Assembly (NCBI RefSeq): GCF_030272615.1 | Contig: NC_081411.1 | Coordinates: 207,978,244 to 208,042,243 of the forward strand | Origin: Cryptomeria japonica | Lineage: Eukaryota > Streptophyta > Pinopsida > Cupressales > Cupressaceae | Length of the DNA: 64,000 nucleotides | Direction: 5' to 3' | Part shown: positions 23,948 to 35,308 of the stretch, piece by piece | Numbering within the stretch: the first letter of the stretch is position 1 | How the letters are laid out: each line of letters opens with the position of its first letter | Translations under genes and position numbers: made by a program | Notes under the pieces: generated by a model | The model's input: the letters and a program-made list of their open reading frames with translations, nothing else | Database searches by the model: none | Told to the model about the DNA's origin: nothing

Positions 23948-25485
23948 ACAAAAGGCTTTGGGATCATGGGAAGTTGGCAATGGTTTGGAAGGGTCATGTG
24001 GTTTGATAGGAGAAAGTTTCAAAACATTAGCATTAATCAATTCCAACATAAAATTGTACAAAGATTCCAAAAGAGGTGTAAAATTACGAATTGGTTTAAA
24101 AATGGATGTCGAAGGAGCCACACTTGGTGTTGCAGCTGTGAGTTGTGTAACAACATTGTTTGAGGAATTATTGATCTTAATGAATCCTTTGATTGGTTTT
24201 GGAAACTTTTGGAAAGCTTGTTGAGCGACATTATTCTTATCAACTAGAGCCATTAAAGTGGATAACTCAAATTGGTTCACTTGAAGCTGATAATTATGAA
24301 ACACTACACACAATTGGTTAAAAGAAGTAAACTCAGTACAATAACATATCTCTAATGTCTTTTTGAAAATTAGAAATGAAGATTATTTGAACATCCATAT
24401 CAGGCATATGATCTAAGATATTTGAGCATGCAAATGTTTCAATGTACTAATAAAATTAGTCACTTTTTCCTTAACACCTTGTTTACAATGAATCAAATCA
24501 GTCAAAGAAATTTGAGGAAAATATTATTTTGAAATTGTTGAATAAATGCATTAGTGAATTTTTGAAAATAATCAATGGAATAAGGAGGTAAAGAACAAAG
24601 CCATTGCAAGGCCTTGTCTCTAAATGTCCTAGCAAACAATTTAGCCATAAGTCTTATGATTTGAAAAGTCACTACAAAAGGTTTGAAATGTTTTTATGAG
24701 TCAAGGGATCACCTTTTCCATTTTAGGCCTCTAGGTTAGGGATTTTCATGTATTCCAGGATAATGGTACGAATGATATTTCGAGAAAGTGGGCTAGCAAT
24801 GTCACAAGTGGGAATGTTGAATTTGGATTGGATCATGGAATCAAGATGTTGCAAAGATGAAACTATTTGGGCTATGTTATTAATGGTTGCTTTAGTGGAT
24901 AGGTTGGTATTAGACATGGTGGGTAATGAAGGCTTTGGAATTTATGGGCAATGGATAGAGCAGTGGAATATGAAAGTGGGACATTGTGGTAAGTAGGTAA
25001 GGAGATGGTTGGGAAACACATGGAATACTCACAGAAGGAGGTATGATAGAAATTCCTCTTAGACTAAGACGTGTAGGATTGACATTTTGTGAAGATGTAG
25101 CCATGATAGGCGGAGTATAAGTAGGCACATTAGGTAATGATGTTGGGATATGAATTGTATTTTCAATGGTATTAGGGGGATTAGAAAAGTTAAGAGCTTC
25201 GACACAACTTTTCATAGGCATGATATTATCATTCACAAAATGAGATATGCAACACAACAAATCCACACCATGTTCATCATTTCGAACCATCCTCCCCATC
25301 TCTTCAATCAAGGGGATTACCTCACTATTCAAGTGTTTTTGACCCATCCATTGTTCAAGCTTTTCCAAATCATTGACAAGATTTACTACTTGGCTAAGAG
25401 ACATTTGTGTTAGGGAGTCATCCTTATCATGAGAAGTGTGGGAAGAATGATTCTCAACAATGTTAGGTATTTCATGTGTAGGCAT
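23948..25485 (-). pseudogene. Tat-like gypsy gag, upstream half
   Basis: Minus-strand frames begin MPTHEIPNIVENHSSHTSHD at 25485 (SLSQVVNLVNDLEKLEQWM). In a stop-containing stretch at about 24650-24550 they read MAKLFARTFRDKALQWLCSL, then PPYSIDYFQKFTNAFIQQF, the canonical gypsy gag core. The last piece (23912-24313) has FTPLLESLYNFMLELINANV and ends PTSHDPKAFC, where the copia element starts. The zinc-knuckle continuation CQYHHQPSHD lies at 17237 downward. I find no LTR or primer site above 25485. Confidence 0.75.
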
Positions 25486-25837
25486 AGAAGTTTCACCCTA
25501 GGTGCCCATGGAAAATGTTAGTTGACTCAGGATCTACGCCTCAATGGTATTATCTATTAATAATAAGTTTATTATTTATTTTTTATTTTTCTAAATTACT
25601 CTTTTTTTTAATATTTGGATTTTCATTTACTTTATTGTATTTTAATTTTAATTTTAGATATATGCTTTAAATTTAATTAATTATTTATCTTATGAAATGA
25701 TAAATAATAATTAAAATTTAATAAAATTAATCATTATTTGTTTTATTTAGATTTTAGTTAATGTAGAATAATATGATTTTCTTTTTGAAATAAAGGATTG
25801 AAAGTTGAGGAGAAGAATGCAAGATGATTAAATCGAT
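25486..25837. other. AT-rich stretch, no gene
   Basis: Between the gag remnant and the dispersed repeat, about 350 bases are very AT-rich (mostly TTTA/ATTA words). No frame, primer binding site or LTR terminus is recognisable. Confidence 0.5.
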
Positions 25838-27374
25838 TTTGATTAAGATTACTTATCTGAATGCTTAAACATTATATGTTCATATAATACTATAATCATT
25901 CAACTAAGAATAGCTATAAGCTAGATCACAACTTGATCATATGTAAATAATAATAATGATTAAATTATTCATACAAACGTTTTCATTGTGATACTTAGGT
26001 GTGTTCATAGGTCACCCATGCATACTTGCAAATCACCTAGAAAGTTAGTGGATTGACCTAGCTAATTCATGTATAGTACACATCATTCCCATCTTATCAC
26101 AATCCAATAATGTGTCACTATCTAATCATGCAATCTAGGCATTATGCCCATCTCATCACATTATTCTTAATAGTTGTAATTCTTACACAATTAATTTTCA
26201 ATTTATGTAGAGACTCATACTTCCTTAACACTAATATACTGAAGTGTAGGTACACACTTCATTCAATATCAACCACATAAAGCATTTACATCATCTCATG
26301 ACTATCCATGCAATGCCTCTCACAAGTTCAAACATTACATTTTCACACATGTTTCTCATCATCAAACATTTCCCAAGAGTACATATAGTTCAATCATGAT
26401 ATTAGTACAAGTATAGGATTGGTATGTTCTTTGCCATCTACTCCCTTGAGCATTTTATTATTGTTCATCATGAACATGATAAAGGACATCAATATCACAT
26501 CACAAGAATAACAACATAAATCACATAGCCTAGCCACCACAATAATTTAAAAAACTCCAATGGAAAATAATAATGATCAATCCAAAGTCGCATTCAGTAG
26601 TAAATAAAGTGTATCCAAGAATCACAAAAAAATAGATGAGTGGGAAATGTTTGGTGACTAGTTTAGCACAAGAAAATTAAATTTTTTAGGCCAGCCCTTA
26701 CAACTATTCAAAATTTCATCAATAACTAGAAAGAATCATCAAACTTGAATAATAGTTTTACATAAACTAAGTGACTAACCCTAGTTGCATTGAGGGAGTA
26801 AAAAGGTACACAAAACCTTGGATCTGAGGTGTGCTAGAGAACATGTCTGAGCATATCACAACACAAGTCTTGAAGACGTCAATACTATGCAGAGATAACC
26901 ATCAATAATCCTTAATCAAGAATTCAAACTCAATTTGCAAACACTCGTATCCTTAGTGCATTATGAAAATATTACTATGCAAGAATCAACCATCAATTGA
27001 TCATAAAACATAAGTAACAAAATTTCACATTATTTATTGCATCACACATGTAAAATGCATCCTTATAATGATTAATATGAGCATCAAGAGAAACATCTTT
27101 GTTTACACATCATACAAAAGAACAATAATCAACCATTGCTTCAAATTTATGACTTGTACAATACAACTAATATTTTTCAATTAGAATCTATGGATTTGCA
27201 ATTTTAAGCAAAAAAGACTGCAGAATCACACACCAATGAATAGAGTTCACAAGCGTAACAAGCTCTTGAATGTTCTATCCAACTTTTACTACTCAACATC
27301 AAGCAAAGAAATCCAAGAAGTCACACACTACACATATATATGCATAAAGTCCCAACATGAACATATACACAAGA
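25838..27374 (+). repeat. Unclassified dispersed repeat, copy A
   Basis: From AAGATTACTTATCT to CATATACACAAGA this segment is collinear with 40562-42180 in the same orientation. The two have many substitutions and small indels but clearly share blocks throughout (for example ATGCTTAAACATTATA and CATCATGAACATGATA). No long open frame exists in either copy. It could be LTR or non-coding element sequence; I cannot assign a class. Strand is arbitrary. Confidence 0.8.
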
Positions 27375-29638
27375 CGCATTGTCCTGAGAGCAATCGATTT
27401 TGCTTCTAAAAATTATAAAGTAAGGGACATCTTCCCTTTCTTGTAGAGTTTAACAATATCTATGAAATACTTACTGTATCATCATTGTTTCTGTCGCGAG
27501 GTTCCTAAATTTCTTTGTCGCCATGAGTTGATGCGAATGCCATGTCTATTTTACTTGAATGAGGCCAGTATATGCTACTTGCCCCTTTACTATTGTCTTA
27601 CTATGACACTAAATTGGACAAAAGAATCTCTCCTCCTTGCCTATGCCACAATGGGTACCTATTTTTTCATTCATTTACCTAGATGCATCATCCTTTCTGA
27701 TAGCTATATGATCTATCCCAATCATGCTCTCCAATTTAGCTTCCAAGAGACTTAGTTTAATTTCCAAAATTTCCTACTTAATAATTTCCATTGAAGCTAG
27801 ATTGCATTGGAAGAATTTATTTTGTAGGCCATGTATTGCCCTCATCTTTCTCTCCTCATGCGTTCCTTTATGCACCTCATGTAAAAATAACACCTCCTAT
27901 TTCTATCTCCCCCCTCCCCCATGCTCACCCTCCTCTCCCCCACTATTTCAAGGTGACTGAAGTTCCTAAAATAGTTGTGCAAAGATCATGTTGCTTTTGG
28001 TCATTTTCTTTCTATTTACAATTTGTAACCGCAATCACTAATGGAGATTCTCAACTTTTAAAAGAAATTCAAAAACAAGAAAATAATTTATTTACAAATA
28101 TATTGATAATGAAATTATATTCAAAATAAATTAATAAATGCAATTCTTTTTGCCTTTTTAAAAAATAGAATCTATTTTATAATTGAGAGTAGGAATTTAG
28201 AAATATAGGCTATGACAATTTGAACTACCTCTCCTAGATCTACACCCTTCCCAATATATTACTCTACCCTCTTTACCTTTTTAACCCTTCTATACCATTT
28301 TTTTAAGGCATCATCATCTATTTCATATGAACTAATTCCTCCTATCTCCTACAACTTTTATCTCCGCTAACACCTGGTTCCGTAGTAGATCTGTCAATTA
28401 GCAGCTTCTATAGTAGATCTGTAGAGCCTCAGAAACTGGAAGGTCTCTGTGCTTGCTTCCCCTTTTTTAAAGGTGCAGTCACTTTAGGAAGGATATTGGT
28501 ATTGGAAGGAGAAAGTGGTACCGCCTGGTTCCGCCTTCTGTCCCCTTCCTTCTTGCGAGCTGAGCCATTGTTACCTCCTTCCACTTCTAAGTTGGGTACC
28601 TCTCTTTATCCTCATGTTTCTCCTTCTACACATTCATAGCTACGTTTTGCCTTGTCCCTTAATATTTTTACACAACCCTCTCTTTTTCATATGGTGAATT
28701 TTTATTTTAACGAGTATAATGACCATGGCGATTCCTTGCATCATGTAAAACACCTCTTGCCACTTTATTGACCTATGTATATAACAACTATGTTTTGGAT
28801 TGATTCTTTTTTTTAGGACCTTAAATCTTCATTTGAAGCAGTCACCGGTGAGGAGGGACCTCAAAGAGATCAATCCGGATTGATCAGCAAGAGTAAACAC
28901 AACAGAAAAACAAAGATATGATGGAGGCAATGCAAAACAAACTGTTTTATTCCATGAAAATTGATTACATCCAACTGCTAACAACCGGGTTACAACATAC
29001 CGACTCATAGGCCTAATAGAACATACAGAATAGGTCACAATCGGGACCTTGAATTTTGAGATCTATCTTCTACGCATAGTCTAGCTACTTGATTCTCTGA
29101 TTGATTCCATTCTAACACGCAATTACAATTATATATATCGATCCAAAGGATCCAGTCAGCCTCAAAAGGGATCAAGACCTGATGTGCAAAATAAACAAGG
29201 TCGACCTTCGCGAAGAGATTCCTCCGGAAAATCCAAAGGATGAAACGTAGATCGCGGGAAAAGGTCGGCCACACGCCAAGGAACATTGGAATCAATGCCC
29301 AAGGCTCCGCAAGCTTTGAAAGGGGTTCCGGTAGATCACCAAAATAGGTCCAGGCAATCGGTAACAAGAAATGCCAACTGGTAACAGGAATCTGTCAAGG
29401 AAACCAATAGCGATATCTTGTCAGAAAATATTCCAAATGCGATGCAGTCTGGAAGCAAGAAAAATGATCAAGTCTTCAAGTAGAATCCAACTCCACAGGA
29501 TTCAGTAAGCCAATACCGAGACACACATAAAGAAAAACTGAAACTACAAACATAAAGTAAAACAAAAGAAAATATTTTTGGTTGATGCAAGATTGCTATG
29601 AACCGGGGATGCTCCTGCATCATTATTCAAACTAGCTT
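27375..29638. other. No supported gene; short shared motif near 28110-28200
   Basis: Scattered short frames lack recognisable domains. About 75 bases near 28125-28200, ending GAGAGTAGGAATTTAG, resemble 40075-40155. At 28840-29560 the composition changes to a more GC-rich stretch with minus-strand frames (29035-29367), which could be part of an LTR or other element I do not recognise. Confidence 0.4.
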
Positions 29639-30042
29639 GATATAATTTTCTGTTGGTTCACTCATCTCCTTTTTTATGTGACCATGCCTTATATCACATT
29701 TTGAATATAACTTTAACTCTCTAGTCTCCTTTATACAATTCAAACTAATGTACATAGGACCCATTGAATCTACCTCTCACTTCTTTGCTTTGCTTGTTCA
29801 TTTGGTATGCTAACTTCTTAATGACCTTACAATACCTCTGGATATAATTTTCTGTTGGTTCACTCAACTCTTTTTTGATGTGACCATGCCTTATATCACA
29901 TTTGGAATATAACTTTAACTCTCTAGTCTCCTTTATACAATTCAAACTAATGTACATAGGACCCATTGAATCTACCTCTCACTTCTTTGCTTTGCTTGTT
30001 CATTTGGTATGCCAACTTCTTAATGACCTTACAATACCTCTC
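29639..30042. repeat. Tandem duplication, 202-base period
   Basis: The block starting GATATAATTTTCTGTTGGTT at 29639 recurs at 29841 and is nearly identical across the whole 202 bases, each ending AATGACCTTACAATACCTCT. Minus-strand frames across it show no motif I recognise. High identity suggests a recent local duplication. Confidence 0.93.
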
Positions 30043-31194
30043 TTTTAAGAGAAATTATTTCAATATATTCAACAAACCTATTATTCTTTGTGCTAATTAA
30101 CTTAAGAAAATAATTCTAGACCATCTATTTTTTCATGGGTATTTTTGGCCATTTAGGATTAAAACATTATTATTTTGTGCATGATGGGGTAATGATCGTT
30201 CAATCATATTTAGAGTCCATTACCTACTTTTCGATACTCAAGGATAATTATAATCTCATGGAACTAGAATTTTTATCCTTTATGTTCATGAAAGATTTTT
30301 GAACCCACTACATTACTTTATGCATGTTCTAGAATGCTACATACTAGAGATTCACATTTATATCAAAATGGAGGCACAATGTAATGGTGAAAAAGATCAC
30401 CTTGGTGCATTTTCGCATTAATTTTTTTGACTTGTTTTGGGCAATGCATTGATACATTAATATAGTGAGAAATGGTGCATTCTTGTGCATAGTTAGGTCC
30501 ATATACCTTGCTATGCTTGCACATAGGCCTATATGTGTCTGATTTCAATTAGTATTTCAATCCTAATCCATAATCTAATTTTGTCAAACATTAATACAAC
30601 TTGATTGCCTAATTTAGACTATGCCCCATAGCTGTGGGGTCATCCTTTTAGTTGCAATCTTGATTCACTTAAATACAAAATCAAAATCAAACATTTTAGT
30701 AATTTCCCTTTTTACACGTGAATTCCAAACAGACCATACATAAGAAAATAATATCATTTAAATAGATCTACGCACTCTAAATCTAGAAAGTAATATCAGA
30801 TTCATTCCACTCCATCAACCCATTTAGACTAAATTGACTTATACTTAATTACTCCAATTAATCGATTAACTTAAATTTTTATTAAATAAGTTTTTTTATT
30901 TCCTTGTCAAGTTGTAAGACTAAATCCCATAACTACAAATATTATTCCAACAATAAGATCTGCCAACTATTAACTTTCTTCCCTATATAAAAGAAATATA
31001 AATAATTCACATACAAAAGCAAAATACCTCATTAGAGGGTTGTATAAATGGGTAGGATTAAGGAACACAATTCAAATTATGAGAATAATAAAAGTATGAT
31101 TCAACCCGCGAAGAGACAGGCAACGACCCAGAAATTTGATGGTCTAATAAATGAAACATCTCCGTACTTGAATTGATGGCAAGGGCCCTCCATT
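30043..31194. other. No supported gene
   Basis: AT-rich sequence with only short frames. I see no domain, LTR end or inverted repeat. Confidence 0.5.
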
Positions 31195-31585
31195 ATGAGC
31201 ACAGTATGAAGGCGCCTGGAAAGCTCTTACGTAAAACTATAAACATTAGACAGTATTTAAGTATCACACGTTTTAATGGTCAGAAGTTAATTTTATTTTG
31301 GTCAAAAGGTTATAAATAATTGTTTATTATGAGCACAGTATGAATAATTGTTTAATATTCTGGTCAAAAGGTTATAAATAATTGTTTATTATTTTGGTCA
31401 AAAGGTTATAAATAATTGTTTATTATAAGCACAGTATGAAGGCGCCTGGAATATTGTGTTATACTAGGAAAGCTCTTACGTAAAACTATAAACATTAGAC
31501 AATATTTAAGTATCACACGTATTAATGGTCAGAAGCAAATTTTATTTTCGTCAAAAGGTTATAAATAATTGTTTAACTTTTGTTG
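31195..31585. repeat. Complex tandem repeat array
   Basis: A block of about 130 bases starting AGCACAGTATGAAGGCGCC is present near 31198 and again near 31429, the second with a short insertion (ATATTGTGTTATACTAGG). Between and within them a unit of about 35 bases (GGTCAAAAGGTTATAAATAA) occurs at least four times. The pattern suggests nested local duplications. Confidence 0.88.
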
Positions 31586-31728
31586 GTCAAAATTTATTGT
31601 TGATTATTGAATTGGTTGATATTTAAAAAAAAATTTTAATTAAAATTTGGTCTGTTAGATTTTAGGGTGATAATGTTTATTTTAAAAATTATTTTGTACA
31701 AATGATCAAGATTCAATTAACAAGAGAA

Positions 31729-31960
31729 AGTGACATATTTGCTCTTAGATTAATATAATAATTTTTTATTTTGTGTAAATAGATTTTTATTAGTACAAGT
31801 TTTTTATATTTTGTCATGTGTAATCATGTTAATTGATTATTAAAGTGACATATTTGCTATTAAATTAATATAATAATTTTTTATTTTGTGTAAATAGATT
31901 TTTTTATTAGTACAAGTTTTTTATATTTTGTCACGTGTAATCATGTTTATTGATTATTAA
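31729..31960. repeat. Tandem duplication, 114-base period
   Basis: The block beginning GTGACATATTTGCT at 31731 recurs at 31845 with few changes and shares AATAATTTTTTATTTTGTG and TATATTTTGTCA. It lies just upstream of the second LINE. Confidence 0.9.
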
Positions 31961-32279
31961 AGTTGTATATTATTTCAAAGTCTTAATTGTGTGAGCTTCT
32001 TTATATATAAAAGTGAGACATTTGCAATCAAACACACAGTGACAATCACAATTATATTGATATTCTTACAGATGTAATGTCAAAAATTACATACCCAATA
32101 ATTTTGAAGTTATATTTTATGTGCATTTTACTATGGTAACATGCTCTAAGTATCATTTTGACTATTTTCTATCCTTCTCCCAATCTAAATGTAATTATTT
32201 TGTTTTCTAATCTATTTTGGCAAGTTTGATTTTATATATTCCTTTATGTTTGTTAATTGTTTATATTTTTATCGTATCG

Positions 32280-32294
32280 AACATTTCTATATTT
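32280..32294. repeat. LINE target-site duplication (left), 15 bp
   Basis: AACATTTCTATATTT here is identical to 35294-35308. It directly precedes the first LINE codons and fixes the 5' truncation point at 32295. Confidence 0.93.
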
Positions 32295-32295
32295 T

Positions 32296-33256
32296 AACTC
32301 ATCTTGCTCTTATCCCCAAATCCAATAACCCTCAATCTTTTGCAGATTTTAGGCCAATCTCCTTGTGTAATTCAGTGTACAAGATTTTCACAAAAGCTAT
32401 CTATCTCCGATTAAAATCCTTGATACCTAAAGTAATATCTCTTCAACAAGGAGGTCTTGTTCCTGGTAGGGAAACATCAGAAGGTGCATTTGTGGCCCAT
32501 GAAGTTTTGCACTCAATTAACTCTTCACAGTCCCCTACTTTCATAGCTAAATTAGATATGTTGAAAGCATATGCTAAAGTAGTTGGTCCTTTATTTTGAG
32601 AGTGCTTAAAAAGTTTCGCTTTTCGGATAAGTGGTGTAAATGGATCAAAAATTGCCTCTCTAGGGCACATTTTTCAGTTATTGTTTATGGTAATCAAAAA
32701 TATACTTCTGGATTTGGACATAAAATCAATGCGCAGAAATCTAAACTATTCATATTCAATACTTTTGAAATGGTGTCTAAAAACATTATCCAGACGTTGG
32801 GCTTTCGAGTGGATTCTCTTCCATCATCGTACTTGGGTATCCATTTCTTTATGGGGAGCAAGGAAACCTTCTTTTTGGAATTCTGTGATTGATAGATTAA
32901 AAATAAAAATTTATGTGTGGAAAGCTAGATGGTTATCTCTATCAGGTAGAATCCTTCTTATCAAAACTGTTTTGGCTACAATTCCAAACTACTACATTTC
33001 AGTCCTTCAAGCCCCAAAATATATTGTTTCTCATATTGAGAAAATTATTCGGAATTTTATTTGGAAAGGTAATCTTTTAGAAGATAAAAATATCCCACTT
33101 GTGTCTCTCAACAAAATGACTCCAAGCAAATCTACGGGCGGGGCGGGTCTGCACGATCTTTCAAAAATGAATAAGGCCTTTGGGGGAAAGCTAGTTTGGA
33201 ATATATATGAAAAACCACATGCTTTGTGGTGTCAATTATGCAAACAAAGTATTTAG
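32296..33256 (+). pseudogene. LINE reverse transcriptase with deleted catalytic core
   Basis: It starts with LIPKSNNPQSFADFRPISLC, GGLVPGRETSEGAFVAHEVL and KLDMLKAYAKV (the family has AYD). After a frame change it continues FRFSDKWCKWIKNCLSRAHF and SVIVYGNQKYTSGFG, which joins directly to HKINAQKSKLFIFNT. In the family, more than a hundred residues including the (F/Y)xDD box lie between these two segments. Their absence marks an internal deletion. The thumb-like part (SLSGRILLIKTVLATIPNYY) follows in a further frame. It cannot be catalytic. Confidence 0.9.
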
Positions 33257-33399
33257 ATCATACTCCTACCCCTTCACGTATATTTACTATCCTTGATCCT
33301 CCATTAGGGTTTGCAATTTGGAACTTCATGATGGACTCCAGGAATGCGATTACTAGATACTTATCGTGGCAAGTACATAGTGGCAAATAAGTCAACTTT

Positions 33400-33990
33400 T
33401 TGCATGATTCATGGAGTGGTCTCCCCCCTCTTAATCTTGAGGAATCCCTAGTAGATGTGATCCCTATATTTACTTCTCATTGGGGTTCTCACCTTTATGA
33501 TTACATAGATGATCTTGAGAAGCCTTCAAATCGTGTCATTTGGAAGAAGCCAACTCTACTCCCAATCTCCCTGGGTGAAAAGGTAAAATTTTCTTTGATT
33601 CTCAAGAATTACATTATCTTTATCTCTAATAGTTTGGACAAATTGATATGGTGCCCTGCGAAGAATGAAAAATACTCTATCAAGGAAGGGTATAAGGCAA
33701 TTCATCAAATGTCTATTCAATCCTATTCACAAAGAGCCTATAATTTATGTTGGAACAACAATGTTATGCCCAAGGCAAGAATGTTTGCTTGGCTTGCTCT
33801 ACATAAGAGAATACTCACCAGTGCGAGACTTGTTAAATTGAATATTGCACATCCATTTGCTTGTGTACTTTGTGGTGAACACACTGAAACATTAGATCAT
33901 CTCCTCCTCCAATGTGATTTGGTTCACTATTGTTGGATGTTTGTGCTTGATAAGCTCTCCTTTAGCACCCCTCTTCCAAATAATGTATGA
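33400..33990 (+). pseudogene. LINE post-RT and zf-RVT region
   Basis: A 196-aa plus-strand frame contains MHDSWSGLPPLNLEE, NEKYSIKEGYKAI, PKARMFAWLALHKRILTSAR, ACVLCGEHTETLDHLLLQCD and HYCW. These are the Cys/His residues and surroundings of the zf-RVT domain. This segment is uninterrupted; a frame change precedes it at about 33390. Confidence 0.88.
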
Positions 33991-34322
33991 GATTTGTTCC
34001 AGTCATGGCCAGTCTTATATTCATCCTCTCTTTTTGCATGTATTTGGAAAGTGATCCCATCCATAGTAGTATGGTCACTTTGGTGGGAAAGAAATAAGCG
34101 TATTTTTAGAAAGAAAACATCTCCTCTTTCTAATGTTTTCAATTATATTGAAAAATTAGTATCAAAACTGGTTAATGCTCATGTTTCAAATCAGTTCAAT
34201 TCAAATAGGGAATTTACTTCTTGGGATGGTCAAGTTATTAATTGTTGGAAATGCATCTCTATTCCTGTATCACCTTGTTTTCCGAGAGTGAGAACTAGTA
34301 AAATTAATAGAAATAAAGTGAA

Positions 34323-34817
34323 ATGGTGTCCTTTGGATTTTCAATGCATTTCAAATTGAATTTTGATGGCTCCTCTAAAGGGAACCCGAGTGATGCAGGG
34401 ATAGTAGTATGCATAAGGGATCACACAAGATGTGTTTTTTCTTTGAAATCTACTTTTATTCCACTGGGTAACTTTGCAAAGGCATATTCTTTACTTGAAG
34501 GCATTCTACTAGTAAAAAAACTGAACATCTCTTATATTCACATTGAAGGCGATTCGGCTATTATTATCAATGCTTGCATAAAGAGAAATATTGATAATTG
34601 GCAGATAAGATATTTACTTGAACACGCATGGACATTAATTGATACATTTGTAAACTTTACCATTTCACATGTCTATAGAGAAGGGAACTGGGTTGCAGAT
34701 CATTTGACAAATATGGGAAGTTCCAAGGAGGAACTTAATATGATGGGTCTGAATTGTGATTTTGATTCTTATCCAATTCTCAAGGGGAAAATTTTGGAGG
34801 ATATGGGTACAGGATAA
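34323..34817 (+). pseudogene. LINE RNase H domain
   Basis: A 164-aa plus-strand frame holds LNFDGSSKGNPSDAGI (first Asp), KAYSLLEGILL (Glu), IEGDSAIII (Asp) and YREGNWVADHLTNMG (last Asp), the complete acidic set of plant LINE RNase H. A linker frame (33994-34359: VVWSLWWERNKRIFRKK) connects it with zf-RVT. The domain itself looks intact but is cut off from a functional RT. Confidence 0.9.
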
Positions 34818-35293
34818 TATTACATATAGCTATGCAGTGGTCTTTTTCATAATGATATAAATTGGTATGTGTGGTATTATAAGTGCAAGGTCCTGTGGTT
34901 CTGTTGTATCTGTATGTTGTGAATGGATGTTGATTTGAGAAGCGTGCTGGATTGTAAGTTGTATAAATGCATAAGTGAGACAGATCGTGGACTGCTATGT
35001 AAATGTGTACAACTCTTGTGATGTTTTGGTTCAGACTGCACCTTGTTCAATATATTCCAGAAAGCATTTGATACTGGGGGATGTTTTGTGGCACTCGGTA
35101 TTCTGGACATTATAAGATATTGTATTTTTTGGCATATTTGAGATTTAAGTCTCACAACCTTTCTATGTATTGTAGAGCAAGGATCAGAGTTTTTCTTATT
35201 GGTTCTTTTCTCCGGGAGCTCTTTGAATCAACTTTATATAAATAAATTATATTAAGTGACACTGCCACCTTTAAAAAAAAAACAAAAAAAACA
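34818..35293 (+). other. LINE 3' UTR and A-rich tail
   Basis: After the RNase H stop, about 450 non-coding bases lead to a tail of A runs broken by single C at about 35271-35293. The target duplication starts at 35294. The broken tail suggests age. Confidence 0.85.
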
Positions 35294-35308
35294 AACATTT
35301 CTATATTT
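35294..35308. repeat. LINE target-site duplication (right), 15 bp
   Basis: AACATTTCTATATTT is identical to 32280-32294 and directly follows the A-rich tail. Confidence 0.93.

Larger units (their letters stand above)
32295..35293 (+). mobile_element. 5'-truncated L1-type LINE, plus strand
   Basis: The element begins inside the reverse transcriptase domain (LALIPKSNNPQSFADFRPI), continues through zf-RVT and RNase H, has a 3' UTR of about 450 bases and ends in an A-rich tail at about 35271-35293. Perfect 15-base duplications flank it. This is the classic product of target-primed reverse transcription that stopped early. It is 3.0 kb long and related to the LINE at 1-4990 but in opposite orientation. 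Confidence 0.93.

Noticed and set aside
29035-29367. Minus-strand 110-aa frame
   Set aside because: No motif, no matching neighbour and no splice signals. It could be chance in a more GC-rich stretch.
31195-31585. CRISPR-like array
   Set aside because: Units vary in size and have no unique spacers of constant length; they are simple nested tandem duplications in plant DNA.
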